Source of the DNA: Bordetella sp. 02P26C-1
GTDB lineage: Bacteria > Pseudomonadota > Gammaproteobacteria > Burkholderiales > Burkholderiaceae_B
Assembly (NCBI RefSeq): GCF_009763255.1
Contig: NZ_WSJB01000021.1
Location: 1 to 64,000, forward strand
Reading direction: 5' to 3'
Length of the DNA stretch: 64,000 nt
A program made the position numbers and the translations under genes. Shown here in pieces: positions 44,169 through 53,304 of this stretch. Every line of letters starts with the position of its first letter. Positions within the stretch are counted from its first letter, which is position 1. Below the pieces are notes generated by a model. That model had not been told where the DNA came from. It searched no databases and saw only the letters and a list, made by a program, of their open reading frames with translations.

Positions 44169-46115
44169 ATGTCGCGACGAATCAGGATGAGCTATCCCAA
44201 TTTTTCCAGGCCGGCCGATCTGCCGAGGATCTGTTTCATGAGCTATAGGCAGATCCGCGAGTTCGCGATGCCCGTCGTGGCCGAGTACTCCAAACGCGCT
44301 CACATCGAAGTCGTGGACGGCACGTTTGGTGGGGCACTGGCAATGGCGCGCGACCGGCTTGATCGCGGCGTGGTTGACGCATTTGTCAGTGCGGGGTCGA
44401 ACGCGAGCATTCTGCGCGCCGGGCTGCAGGCGCCTGTGGCCACGATTCAACTGAGTGGCTTCGACCTTTTACAAGCCTTGATTCAAGCGCGCAGAATTGC
44501 GGATCGCGTGGGCGTGGTGATGTATGGGCAAACGATTCCGGAGCTGGACGCCGTCAAGGAACTGCTCAATATCGAGATTGTTCAACATGCGTATCAAACA
44601 CCGGATGATGCCAGGCAGCGATTCGAACAACTGCGGCGTGAGCGATTCCAGGTCATCGTAGGTTCGAGTCTGGTCGTGGAGCTGGCCGAGCAGGCTGGTC
44701 TGCACGGACTGCTGGCATATTCGTTGACCAGCATACGCAAGGGATTCGAGGATGCTCTGGAGCTCGCGCGCGTGGCCCGACTGGAGGCCGGCCGGGTAGA
44801 GCAATTGAACGGGGTGCTGCACAGCTTGCAGGATGCCGTGCTGGCCGTGGACCGCCATCATCGCGTCATCGCCATCAATCCGCCCATGCAACGCCTGCTG
44901 GCCCCGGGAGGTGCGGATGTCACCGGCCGCCCGCTGGATCAGCTGCGCCCCGAACTGACGCTGCGCGCCACACTGGAGACCGGCCAACAGGAAAGCGCCG
45001 GTCTGCAGCGCTTCGGTGGGCGCGATTGGATCGTCAATCGCACGCCCATCCGCGAACGTGGCGCCATCGTGGGGGCGGCGTTGACGCTGTATGACGCTGG
45101 CCGCATCCACGAGGCCGACACCAGTCTGCGCGTGCAGCAACGGCGCAGGCAACACACAGCCAAATACCGATTCGATGCGCTCATCGGGCAGAGCCCGACT
45201 TTTCAGCGTGCCGTGCAAACCGCGAGGCGTTATGCACGCACTGACCTGACCGTGTTGATCGCCGGCGAGAGCGGCGTAGGCAAAGAACTGTTCGCGCAAG
45301 CCATTCATAACGAGAGCCGACGCGCGGATCGACCGTTTATCGCGGTCAACTGCGCATCGTTTGCCGAGTCGTTGCTCGAGAGCGAACTCTTCGGTCACGA
45401 AGAGGGTGCCTTTACGGGGGCGCGCCGCGGCGGAAAGCGCGGATTGTTTGAGGCCGCCCACACCGGCACGCTGTTTCTCGACGAAATCGGCGACATGCCT
45501 CTGCCATTGCAAAGCCGTCTACTGCGCGTGCTGCAAGAACGTGAAATCACGCGCGTAGGCGCTACAGCCGCCATCCCTGTCGATGTGCGCATTATCGCGG
45601 CCACTCATCAACCGCTGCAGGAGCTGATCGCCCAGCGCCGTTTCCGTCAAGACCTGTACTACCGCATTAATACGCTGCGTGTGGCCGTACCGGCGTTACG
45701 CGACCGGCCGGACGATATCGGTGCGCTGCTCCATGCTCTTGTCACGCGCTGCGTAGTCCGCCTGGGCGACACGGTGCCCGACGATATCGATGCGCGGCTC
45801 GCGCCGTGGCTGCCGCGCCTGCGCCGCTACGCTTGGCCTGGAAACGTGCGGGAACTGGAAAACATGAGCGAACGCATCGCGGTATTCCTGTCCCAATACG
45901 GGCAAGGCGAACCCATCGATCACGAGGCGCTCCGGTACGATTGCCCCGAGCTGTATGCGGATCGCCCTGACGAACCAACAGAGCAACCCGGACTGGGTTT
46001 GCGCGAGCGCGCGCTGCAGTCGCTACAAGCTGCGGGAGGCAGCCGCCAGCGCGCGGCGCAGCGGCTGGGAATCAGCCGTTCGACGTTGTGGCGTTGGCTG
46101 AATTCAGATCAATGA
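44169..46115 (+). CDS. Sigma-54-dependent regulator with PrpR-like sensor domain
   Basis: 648 residues. A PrpR N-terminal domain (about 20-180) senses a small ligand in this family, 2-methylcitrate for PrpR itself. A PAS-like segment follows (about 205-310). The AAA+ domain (about 335-560) has Walker [11 protein letters not shown], the sigma-54 contact loop [11 protein letters not shown] and Walker [10 protein letters not shown] Fis-type HTH ends the protein ([19 protein letters not shown]). An alternative ATG lies at 44187. Divergent from the CoA-transferase operon with its sigma-54 promoter, so it most likely controls that operon; no prp genes are nearby. Confidence 0.92.
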   Translation: MSRRIRMSYPNFSRPADLPRICFMSYRQIREFAMPVVAEYSKRAHIEVVDGTFGGALAMARDRLDRGVVDAFVSAGSNASILRAGLQAPVATIQLSGFDLLQALIQARRIADRVGVVMYGQTIPELDAVKELLNIEIVQHAYQTPDDARQRFEQLRRERFQVIVGSSLVVELAEQAGLHGLLAYSLTSIRKGFEDALELARVARLEAGRVEQLNGVLHSLQDAVLAVDRHHRVIAINPPMQRLLAPGGADVTGRPLDQLRPELTLRATLETGQQESAGLQRFGGRDWIVNRTPIRERGAIVGAALTLYDAGRIHEADTSLRVQQRRRQHTAKYRFDALIGQSPTFQRAVQTARRYARTDLTVLIAGESGVGKELFAQAIHNESRRADRPFIAVNCASFAESLLESELFGHEEGAFTGARRGGKRGLFEAAHTGTLFLDEIGDMPLPLQSRLLRVLQEREITRVGATAAIPVDVRIIAATHQPLQELIAQRRFRQDLYYRINTLRVAVPALRDRPDDIGALLHALVTRCVVRLGDTVPDDIDARLAPWLPRLRRYAWPGNVRELENMSERIAVFLSQYGQGEPIDHEALRYDCPELYADRPDEPTEQPGLGLRERALQSLQAAGGSRQRAAQRLGISRSTLWRWLNSDQ

Positions 46116-46149
46116 TTCGCCCGAGGTCTCGGCGACAGACCGTGATTCC

Positions 46150-47460
46150 TCACAATGCAGGCTTCGGCGCAGGCATCAGCATTGCGTTTTGCGCGGGCAA
46201 ACGCATGGAGACAGCGGCGGCAATCAACAGAATCGCACCCGCGCTGCCAAATGCCACCCAGTGCGTCCCAAACGCTTCAAAACCCCACCCGCCAAGCCAG
46301 GAACTGATCATCGCGCCAACCTGATGGCCCAGGTACGCACAGCCATACAGCACGCCGACAAGCCGCACGCCATAAATATCGGCCAGAATCGCCGAAGACA
46401 TGGCGATGCTGCCGGCCCACACGATCCCTCCAATCGCGGCGGTCAGGTAAAGCTCCCAGTGGGCGCCCACAATCAACAGCGCAAAAAAGCCCAGCCCCCG
46501 GATCAAATAAATTGCCGCGAGAATTTTGCGGCGTGGCAAAGTGTCCGATATCCGCCCAAGCACCAGCGTGCTGAAGATCGCGACCAGCCCGATGAGCCCG
46601 ATGCCAAGCGAGCTCGTCTTGGCATCGAAGCCATGGTCCATCAGCATCGGAATGCCGTGCGTACCCAGCAGATTCATGCTGAACCCGCAGGCAAATAATC
46701 CCGCGGTGATCTGCCAGAAGGGGGCGCTGCGGGTGGCTTGGCGAAAAGTCAGGCTCGGCGCATTGGCTGTGCGAGTCGTAGCCGGCTTGCGCGCAATCTG
46801 TTCAGCCGTCAGATCGGCGTTTTCTGGTGCCTGATCGCGAATGACAAAACAGGCCACCGGCACGGTGATGACCGTGAAGATTCCCGCGAAACCCATGAGC
46901 GCGGTCTGCCAGTTCGTTGCCTCGATGGCAAAGGTCAGCACTGGCGTCATCACTGCGATGCCAGCCATCGAACCGGTCGATAAAAAGAAGAGCGCCATGC
47001 CACGTCGCCGCGTGAACCAGCGCGTCAGCACCGGCGTCAACGCGACCGGGCTGGTAAAGCCCAATCCCACCGAAAGCAACACGCCAAACGACATGAAAAA
47101 GCCGAACGTCGTTTCAGCGTTGACGGCCCAGATTGACGATAAGACCACGATTGCTGTGCCGAGCAACAGCACAAACCGCGTGCTGCATCGCGCCACCAGC
47201 ATGCCGGCTATCGGCATTGCCAGGCCATAGCACAACATGCCTATCGCGATAATTCCCGATAGCAAGCTACGGCTTAACCCCAGGTCTTGCGCCATGGGCA
47301 GAAAAAATGGGCCTACGCCCATGCGCATGCCCACCGTCAACAACGTCAGCACCGTGGCCGCTGCCACGATGTTCCAACCAAAATACCAACTGCCGCGATA
47401 CCCGCTAGTCAACGCCGTCTCCCTGTTTACGCAAGCTCTGTCGTCCTGCGCCCGGGCCAT
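46150..47460 (-). CDS. MFS transporter (monocarboxylate/oxalate-formate type)
   Basis: 436 residues with about 12 membrane segments in two halves around a charged central loop (residues ~205-240). The A-motif-like loop RWFTRRRGMALFF and GRISDTLPRRK are typical of the MCT/OFA branch. It converges on the sigma-54 regulator gene, 34 bp apart. Its substrate is unknown, although the neighbourhood favours a carboxylate. ATG 47460. Confidence 0.85.
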   Translation of the reverse strand: MARAQDDRACVNRETALTSGYRGSWYFGWNIVAAATVLTLLTVGMRMGVGPFFLPMAQDLGLSRSLLSGIIAIGMLCYGLAMPIAGMLVARCSTRFVLLLGTAIVVLSSIWAVNAETTFGFFMSFGVLLSVGLGFTSPVALTPVLTRWFTRRRGMALFFLSTGSMAGIAVMTPVLTFAIEATNWQTALMGFAGIFTVITVPVACFVIRDQAPENADLTAEQIARKPATTRTANAPSLTFRQATRSAPFWQITAGLFACGFSMNLLGTHGIPMLMDHGFDAKTSSLGIGLIGLVAIFSTLVLGRISDTLPRRKILAAIYLIRGLGFFALLIVGAHWELYLTAAIGGIVWAGSIAMSSAILADIYGVRLVGVLYGCAYLGHQVGAMISSWLGGWGFEAFGTHWVAFGSAGAILLIAAAVSMRLPAQNAMLMPAPKPAL

Positions 47461-47529
47461 ATTGTCGACGATTTTATGGGGCGGCGCATCGGGGGCCGCC
47501 CGTTTTTTATACGGTGCGCGACAGCGTGC

Positions 47530-48828
47530 TCAGGGCACCAGCGATAACCCTATACGGAATTGCGAGCGGTCACGCTGGTTGTATCCCAACAATGTCTCGC
47601 CATAGCCATTGAAATACTGCAGATGCACGTAGCCGTTCATATTGAGCCAGGTGCGCTTGAGCGGCCATGCGAAATCGAGCTGCGTCGTGCGATGCCGGCT
47701 CGCACCTTGCCGATAGAGCGCCGACACCACCGCGCCGTTGTCTTGCGCCCAGCGGACTTTCCAGTCCACATGACCAGCATAATCGGAATAATCCTTGTTG
47801 TCGTCCTCGACGGCGAAATAAGCCTTGATTCGCGGGGAAAACGTCAGCGTGCTACCGCTGTCAAACCGATAGTTGATGGCCGGCTGAATGTACACGTCGT
47901 TCAGCGAGCGCGAATCGTCCCCGTCCTTGCCATTGGAAAGATGCTCCACACCCGTGTTCAGACCCAGCCGCCAGCGCTCACTCGCCGAGGTCCAGACTTT
48001 TTCGTTGAGCCAGAAGATACTGGGATTGAAGCTGGTGTCGATAAACGGCATCGAGTCACCCTGCAGATCCCAGAGCGACTGTTGGGTATAGCCAAGGTAG
48101 AAGTTCTCGCCAAACGTGGGCGCTCGCCCATCGGCGGGGTGGAACAGTCGATACTTCGCGCTGATCTGGAAACGCGCCGTCGTGCCCCCGCGAGTTCCGA
48201 TATCGAAGTAAATCGGTTCATACGCCGACAAGGCGCTGCGAAAGGCGTCGAATCCCGAGGTTGGAGCCGGCCAATCTGCCTGCACGGTGTCTGCCGGCGC
48301 AGGGCCCGCGTCCGGATGCGCGCCAGCGGCGGCGACGACAGCGGGTGGCACAGGTTGCCCGGTATGCGGGTCCACCACCGGCACGGTGGCAGGCGTGCTG
48401 ACCAGCGTGCCGTTATCTCGGTTCGTCACTTCCAATGCCATCAACGCCGGCTGGCCCTCAATCGATACGGCTTGCAGACCGTCAGCTGTGGCAGGCACGA
48501 CCGTGCTCCAGGTCATACGGGCGAAATTATTGACCGGGATATCGAATTGCGTGTTGGCGGTGGCCAGCTTGGCGAGGCTGCGCACCACGCGCCCGTCGGC
48601 GCTGCGCCACTGAACGACCAGATTCTCGGGCGCACGCCAGTTGGTCATCGCTGTGCCATCGTTGAACAGCACTGCCTGAATCTGCACGGTTTCGCCCGCC
48701 GCCGCGGTGGGGCGTTCAAGCTGATATGAAATTCCGGCTGCCGCCGGCGCGGCCGCGACGAATATCGCCGCCAGCAGCAAGGGGCGCACCGCGCCAATAG
48801 AATAAAGAGAGGCCGAAGACATACACAT
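47530..48828 (-). CDS. pldA: Outer membrane phospholipase A (PldA family)
   Basis: 432 residues with a signal peptide and an extra N-terminal beta-rich domain (residues ~35-150) not present in the 289-residue E. coli OMPLA. The barrel follows with the active-site His-x-Ser in EHLSNGKDG and the Asn/calcium-site region SLNDVYIQPAINY. It hydrolyses phospholipids that reach the outer leaflet and is active as a calcium-stabilised dimer. ATG 48828 or 48822 (MSSASLY) are both possible; neither has a clear ribosome site. Stand-alone gene. Confidence 0.87.
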   Translation of the reverse strand: MCMSSASLYSIGAVRPLLLAAIFVAAAPAAAGISYQLERPTAAAGETVQIQAVLFNDGTAMTNWRAPENLVVQWRSADGRVVRSLAKLATANTQFDIPVNNFARMTWSTVVPATADGLQAVSIEGQPALMALEVTNRDNGTLVSTPATVPVVDPHTGQPVPPAVVAAAGAHPDAGPAPADTVQADWPAPTSGFDAFRSALSAYEPIYFDIGTRGGTTARFQISAKYRLFHPADGRAPTFGENFYLGYTQQSLWDLQGDSMPFIDTSFNPSIFWLNEKVWTSASERWRLGLNTGVEHLSNGKDGDDSRSLNDVYIQPAINYRFDSGSTLTFSPRIKAYFAVEDDNKDYSDYAGHVDWKVRWAQDNGAVVSALYRQGASRHRTTQLDFAWPLKRTWLNMNGYVHLQYFNGYGETLLGYNQRDRSQFRIGLSLVP

Positions 48829-48992
48829 AGGGTGATATAGCGACGAGGCAATGTAACATCCTCTACCTTCTTGTCGGCAACCGCTTGTAAGCGTGCGGCA
48901 ATATTGCATCATTGGGGCAAGAAGCGGACGTGGCGTGGGTTTTCTTACGCTATTTAGCGATTTCGCGCGGTGCCTCGCGCCACGGTACAATT

Positions 48993-49016
48993 GCCGCGCG
49001 TTATCATACGCGCGGC
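48993..49016. repeat. Palindromic hairpin just upstream of tRNA-Arg
   Basis: GCCGCGCG-N8-CGCGCGGC, 8-bp perfect arms, ending 4 bases before the tRNA. TACAAT at 48986-48991 just before it is a possible -10, which would put the hairpin at the 5' end of the pre-tRNA. Confidence 0.5.
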
Positions 49017-49020
49017 CTCC

Positions 49021-49097
49021 CCGCCCTTAGCTCAGTTGGATAGAGCACTCGCCTTCTAAGCGAGCGGTCACACGTTCGAATCGTGTAGGGCGGGCCA
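49021..49097 (+). tRNA. tRNA-Arg (anticodon TCT)
   Basis: 77-base cloverleaf with encoded CCA. Acceptor CCGCCCT pairs with AGGGCGG, anticodon stem CTCGC/GCGAG with loop CTTCTAA, T loop GTTCGAATC. Decodes AGA/AGG codons. Confidence 0.96.
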
Positions 49098-49137
49098 GCA
49101 TGCCTCTCGCTGGCTCATCAGCAGGCCGCTCGCCCCT

Positions 49138-50604
49138 CTACAGATAGGGCGACGCCAGCCAGATCACCTTGTTGCGCAAACGCTTGATAAAAGGCTCGTC
49201 ATAGAGACTCTTGAGCGTCACTTGGCGAGCCTTGGCGATTTGCGCATCAATGCGGTTGGCAATCCATTGCGCGATCTCGTGGTCGTAAACCTCGGTATCC
49301 AGCTCGAAGTTCAGGCGCAGACTACGGGGATCGAGGTTCGACGAACCTACATACGACCACGCGCCGTCTACCGTCAGCAACTTCGAATGATCGAACGGCC
49401 CGGACGAACGCCATACGCGGCAGCCGGTGCGGATGATTTGATCCAGTTGCGCCGTCATGGCGTAGTTCACTAAACGCAGATTATTGCGGCCGGGAATCAC
49501 CACATCGACCCGCACGCCGCGCCGCGCGGCCGTGGCCAGTGCGAGGATAAGCGGCTGATCAGGCAGGAAATAAGGCGACTGAATGCGGATGTGGTGTTGC
49601 GCTACCGCCAGCGCGCCCAACAGCATATTTCGCGTGCTCACCATCGCCCGGTCGGGCCCCGAGGGCACGCAGCGCAGCGGCACCGTGCCGGCCGCGGTGG
49701 CCGCTGGCGGCACGAACCAGGGTTCGCCGATCAGTGGCTCATGAGTGGTGAAATTCCAGTCATGGGCGAAGACCGACATCAGTTGAGCCACCACCGGGCC
49801 TTCCATGCGGAAATGCACATCGCGGTTCGTCTGATCGCCTGCGATCGCGGTCACGAAAGCAGCACGCACATTCATGCCGCCCGTAAAGCCGATGGTGCCA
49901 TCGATCACCATGATCTTGCGGTGACTGCGTAGATTGGCGTAGGGCATGCGCAAGACGCCCAGCGGATTCGTCATGAACAGCGCCGTGCGCACGCCGGCGC
50001 GATGCAGCAATCGGACGATCGGAGGGCGCGAATATTTGCTGCCGATGGCATCGATCAGTACGCGCACCTTGACACCGCGCTCATGGGCTTCGATCAAGGC
50101 TTGCGCCATTTCCCGCCCGATCTGATCGTTATCGAAGATATAGCTTTGCATCGCGATGCAGTGCCGGGCCTCACGGATCGCCTGCATCATGGCGGGATAA
50201 GCCTCGTCGCCGCCGGCCAGTGGCGTGATGCTGTTGTCGCCCACGACGGGGAAATTGCTGATCGTATCGCCCAGGATTCTTAACGAGGCGAACTGCCTGT
50301 CCGATGCAGGCACCACGTCTTTGATGGGCACTTGAGGGTAGGTGGCATAGCTATGCGGCGTTTCGTCGCGTTGTTGCGACACGCGCGTATGACGGATACG
50401 GTTGACGCCCGCCACGAAATACAGCAGCGCGCCAAACAGCGGCGAGAACAGCGTGACCGCCACCCAGCCAATCGCGGCGCGCACATCCTGTTTGGTCATG
50501 GCGGCATGCACGGCAGCCCCCGTTCCGGCCAGCAAGCTGACCACGAAAACCAGATGCGGCCAGTACGCCTGTAGTAGTTCGACAATACGATCCATAGGAA
50601 ACAC
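49138..50604 (-). CDS. cls: Cardiolipin synthase (phospholipase D superfamily)
   Basis: 488 residues. Two membrane segments at the N terminus (about 12-35 and 42-65) anchor it in the inner membrane. Two HKD motifs follow: HRKIMVIDGTIGFTGG and HSKLLTVDGAWSYVGSSN, each with the downstream Gly/Asn residues of active enzymes. It condenses phospholipids to cardiolipin. The start is either GTG 50604 (MFPMDR) or ATG 50595. The divergent lipocalin gene encodes a second envelope protein. Confidence 0.93.
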   Translation of the reverse strand: MFPMDRIVELLQAYWPHLVFVVSLLAGTGAAVHAAMTKQDVRAAIGWVAVTLFSPLFGALLYFVAGVNRIRHTRVSQQRDETPHSYATYPQVPIKDVVPASDRQFASLRILGDTISNFPVVGDNSITPLAGGDEAYPAMMQAIREARHCIAMQSYIFDNDQIGREMAQALIEAHERGVKVRVLIDAIGSKYSRPPIVRLLHRAGVRTALFMTNPLGVLRMPYANLRSHRKIMVIDGTIGFTGGMNVRAAFVTAIAGDQTNRDVHFRMEGPVVAQLMSVFAHDWNFTTHEPLIGEPWFVPPAATAAGTVPLRCVPSGPDRAMVSTRNMLLGALAVAQHHIRIQSPYFLPDQPLILALATAARRGVRVDVVIPGRNNLRLVNYAMTAQLDQIIRTGCRVWRSSGPFDHSKLLTVDGAWSYVGSSNLDPRSLRLNFELDTEVYDHEIAQWIANRIDAQIAKARQVTLKSLYDEPFIKRLRNKVIWLASPYL

Positions 50605-50780
50605 GGAATGATTCTCTCTGTACGGCCGAGCGCGATGCCGGCTCGATTAGGCCGTGAGGATACCAAGTCCGGACAATTCCTGACACAGATGTTGAAAGCA
50701 GATTGCGCTTTACGACACCTCGAATCACCTGCTTGGCCAATTCCGGGTACCCTGACTTCAAACATTACGGAGGTGTAGAA

Positions 50781-51314
50781 ATGCGATCGATTATTGCGGT
50801 ATCACTCGTCGCGGCGCTTGCCGGTTGCGCGACCACCCGAACGGACTTGCCCACGCAGAGCAGCGTGGACCTAAGTAAATACGCCGGAACCTGGTACGAA
50901 CAGGCGCGATTGCCCAACCGGTTCCAGGATGACTGTGCGTCGGATGTGCAGGCCGATTATGTGCTGCGGGAAGACGGTACGCTGGGCGTGACCAATCAGT
51001 GCAAGAAAGCGAACGGCGAAACCAAGGTTGCCACGGCCCAAGGCCGGCTGAACCCCTCTGTACAACCGCCCGATCCCGCCAAGCTTCAAGTGCGATTCGC
51101 GCCTGCGTGGACATCGTGGCTGCCTTGGGTCTGGGGGGATTATTGGATTATCAAGCTGGCCGGCGACTATGAATATTCCCTGGTGGGTACGCCAGATCGC
51201 GAATACCTGTGGGTGCTGACTCGGGAGAAAGACGCCGACCAGGCGCGCGTGGATGAGCTGCTGGACTATGCGCGCACCCAAGGGTTCGCCGTGGATAAGA
51301 TGGTGCGCCAGTAA
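50781..51314 (+). CDS. blc: Outer membrane lipoprotein, lipocalin family (Blc-like)
   Basis: 177 residues. A lipobox LAGC puts the lipidated Cys at about residue 16. Lipocalin signatures follow: KYAGTWYEQARLPNRFQ with the invariant GTWYE, VTNQCKK, and DYWIIKLAGDYEYSLVG, then LWVLTREK. Blc-type proteins bind lysophospholipids at the outer membrane. GGAGGT precedes the ATG at 50781 with good spacing; earlier frames extend into the promoter. Hairpins follow the stop. Confidence 0.93.
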   Translation: MRSIIAVSLVAALAGCATTRTDLPTQSSVDLSKYAGTWYEQARLPNRFQDDCASDVQADYVLREDGTLGVTNQCKKANGETKVATAQGRLNPSVQPPDPAKLQVRFAPAWTSWLPWVWGDYWIIKLAGDYEYSLVGTPDREYLWVLTREKDADQARVDELLDYARTQGFAVDKMVRQ

Positions 51315-51360
51315 CTAGAGCGCCGGCCGCGCGCTGGCGCTACGGCGCCAGCAGAAAAAA

Positions 51361-51393
51361 TAAACCCGCCTGCAGTTTTCACTGGGCGGGTTA
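51361..51393. terminator. Bidirectional terminator between blc and tRNA-His
   Basis: AAACCCGCC pairs with GGCGGGTT around a 14-base loop; on the minus strand it is followed by a long T-run (TTTATTTTTT), closing tRNA-His. A second hairpin GCTGGCGC/GCGCCAGC at about 51333-51352 serves blc. Confidence 0.82.
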
Positions 51394-51439
51394 TTTGCAT
51401 CCTCGAACGAATGGCATGGCATTCGCGAGGAATAAAAAC

Positions 51440-51516
51440 TGGGGTGGCTGATGGGGCTCGAACCCACGACAACCGGAATCACAATCCGGGACTCTACCAA
51501 CTGAGCTACAGCCACC
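51440..51516 (-). tRNA. tRNA-His (anticodon GTG)
   Basis: 77-base gene on the minus strand with encoded CCA and the extra 5' G typical of tRNA-His. Anticodon stem CCGGA/TCCGG with loop TTGTGAT, acceptor GTGGCT/AGCCAC. Confidence 0.96.
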
Positions 51517-51724
51517 GCTGCACTGCAAAGAGGCCGAATATTAGCATGAAAAATTTGAAGTAGGCAAATGAGGGTGGAATTTTTAGCTTGACCGAGCCTA
51601 GGCACGTCTCGGGAGGGCCGTCTATGCGACAGGCATAGACGGCCGAATCTGCAAGCTGGTTACAAAACTTATCCGACATGTCACGAAATGCCGGGTATGC
51701 TGCCTCACTAGAGAGGGCATACGA

Positions 51725-51997
51725 GTGCACCAGAATAATCTGATTTACAAGGGATACCGCCTGACGGCCAAAGTCAGCCGCGGCGCACCTGGCGATAACG
51801 CGCCGGCCTCCGGGTCACCGGTATTCACCGCGTCCGTGGTCATCGTGCCTGCCGGGGCGGTGCAAGACACAGGCGATGAATATGCCGTTCCGGGCTTTGC
51901 CGAAGGGCAGGTGGTCTATAGCCCCCGCGAGGCCGTGCATGTGGCGATCAGCCACGGCTGCGCCATCGTTGATGCACTGACCGGCGTCGCGGGATAG
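51725..51997 (+). CDS. Small hypothetical protein (90 aa)
   Basis: A 90-residue protein from GTG 51725, preceded by GAGGG at suitable spacing. No signal peptide or membrane segment. Sequence is compact and alternating (YKGYRLTAKVSRG, SPVFTASVVIVP, DEYAVPGFAEGQVVYSPREA), suggesting a small beta-rich cytoplasmic domain. I do not recognise a characterised family. It converges with the DUF1828-like gene, 4 bp apart, and may or may not belong with it. Confidence 0.6.
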   Translation: MHQNNLIYKGYRLTAKVSRGAPGDNAPASGSPVFTASVVIVPAGAVQDTGDEYAVPGFAEGQVVYSPREAVHVAISHGCAIVDALTGVAG

Positions 51998-52001
51998 CGC
52001 A

Positions 52002-52766
52002 TCAATGCGCGAAAATCTCTGACCAGCTGCGCGCTTTGCCCAGCGGTCGGACAATGGCGGACTGCTCCAGGATAGAAACCGCCTTGTTGAATTCCTCGGC
52101 CGTGGCGCCGTCTTCGAGGATCACCAGGCGCCCGTTGTCCGCATCGGCCATTTTCACATCCGACATTTTGCCGTGCGTCTGATAGACCTGCGTCCAATCG
52201 ATCTTCTTGCCTGCCTTGAGCGCGATGGGTTCGATAAACGTGAGCGATTCACCAGAGGCGCTGCGCACGGCATAGGCGAACTCGGCGGTATGGCCGCTGC
52301 TGCCGCGTGCGCGCGCACCATGCACCAGACGGTCCATCCCCACCGCCTCGGCAAGCGTGCGGCCAACCTCCGCACGAAAACGCAGGCGGCTGAATTTAGG
52401 CATCCATTGACTGCATTGAAAGGTCAGTGCCGTCGTCAGCTTGATCGCATCCCACAAGGCGTCTTGCAGCTGCGATTGAGGACCAGACGCGGTGATCGCG
52501 CCGTTGTGATCAAAGCGCGCGAGGCTCAAGCCAGGAATCTGGTTCAGTTGTTCCAGGCGCTTGGCATGCAGTTCGACGCCATAGGTCGCGGCATGCATGG
52601 CGGCTTCGCCCGCATCGGTCAGGAAAAACGTCTCGTCGTCCGGACGCGCGATGTAGAAACTGGCATGCTGGCCGTCCAAGCCCATGGCAACGGGCGTGAT
52701 CGCGCGTACGGCGCGTTCTCCGGCGGGGACAACGGTCCAGCCGGCGGGGGGCAGAAATGCGGTCAT
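52002..52766 (-). CDS. DUF1828-like protein, second gene of a two-gene unit
   Basis: 254 residues, cytoplasmic. Residues ~12-75 resemble the DUF1828 domain, with FYIARPDDETFFLTDAGEAAMHA at its centre (cited in parts: DDETFFLTDAGE). The C-terminal part (about 95-250) may correspond to the DUF1829 region; it has no motif I can assign. ATG 52766 lies one base from the stop of the upstream gene, so translation is probably coupled. The function of DUF1828 proteins is unknown to me. The pair is flanked by tRNA-His and a metallopeptidase gene, not by mobile genes. Confidence 0.6.
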   Translation of the reverse strand: MTAFLPPAGWTVVPAGERAVRAITPVAMGLDGQHASFYIARPDDETFFLTDAGEAAMHAATYGVELHAKRLEQLNQIPGLSLARFDHNGAITASGPQSQLQDALWDAIKLTTALTFQCSQWMPKFSRLRFRAEVGRTLAEAVGMDRLVHGARARGSSGHTAEFAYAVRSASGESLTFIEPIALKAGKKIDWTQVYQTHGKMSDVKMADADNGRLVILEDGATAEEFNKAVSILEQSAIVRPLGKARSWSEIFAH

Positions 52767-52767
52767 A

Positions 52768-53304
52768 TCAGATGAGCAATTCAATCTGGCGGCCTTTGAG
52801 CGGATGGGCAAAGCCACCCGGCAGGGTGAGGTTGGCGCGCTGCAGAAAATAAGGGATCAAGGTCGCGATGTCGTTCAGCGCCGGCTCGATCGGCTCGGCA
52901 TACCCTTCGCCTTCATGATGCCAGATATGCAAATGAGTCCGTTGCTCCAGCACCTTGCGATACAGCGGCAAATCCGAACCCGAGACATTCGTGTGATAGG
53001 CATCGTTGGTATCGATGCCCAGCACGCGATGCGGGCCGATAAACAGACTGGCCGAACAGGCCGCCGGCAGCGTGATGGCCGCCTGTCCATATACCGCCGT
53101 GCGCGCCGGTCGGTAAATGGCGCGAAAAATAATGTCGTCGCGTGTCTCGCCGCGCAATCGGCACGAGGACACGAACTCCATCCATTGCATCTGGCCGGGG
53201 GCAGGGCGATGCACCCAGGTCACCGCTTTGGCGGTTTCCTTGGGCTCTGCCAGGATTTCGCGGACTTCTGCCGGGGTAATGAGGGGGGCTTGCTTAGTGG
53301 CCAT
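52768..53304 (-). CDS. DUF6978-like protein, first gene of a two-gene unit
   Basis: 178 residues, no signal or membrane segment. The stretch GIDTNDAYHTNVSG (residues 97-110), then THLHIWHH (123-130) and EGEGYAEP (131-138), resembles the GPPHTNPDG...HxHxxxEGYxD pattern I associate with DUF6978. The grouped His and acidic residues could form a metal or nucleic-acid site, but no catalysis is known. In my recollection such genes occur beside DUF1828 genes in other bacteria. Unit order here is this gene, then DUF1828-like. No HTH is evident. Confidence 0.55.
   Translation of the reverse strand: MATKQAPLITPAEVREILAEPKETAKAVTWVHRPAPGQMQWMEFVSSCRLRGETRDDIIFRAIYRPARTAVYGQAAITLPAACSASLFIGPHRVLGIDTNDAYHTNVSGSDLPLYRKVLEQRTHLHIWHHEGEGYAEPIEPALNDIATLIPYFLQRANLTLPGGFAHPLKGRQIELLI

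Noticed and set aside
47478-47509. GGGCGGC/GCCGCCC hairpin with T6 as a terminator
   Set aside because: The T-run is on the plus strand, but both adjacent genes are on the minus strand, where only CATAAAATCG follows; not listed as a functional terminator.
51506-51730. 74-residue minus-strand open frame
   Set aside because: It overlaps the tRNA-His 5' end and has no ribosome site or family resemblance.
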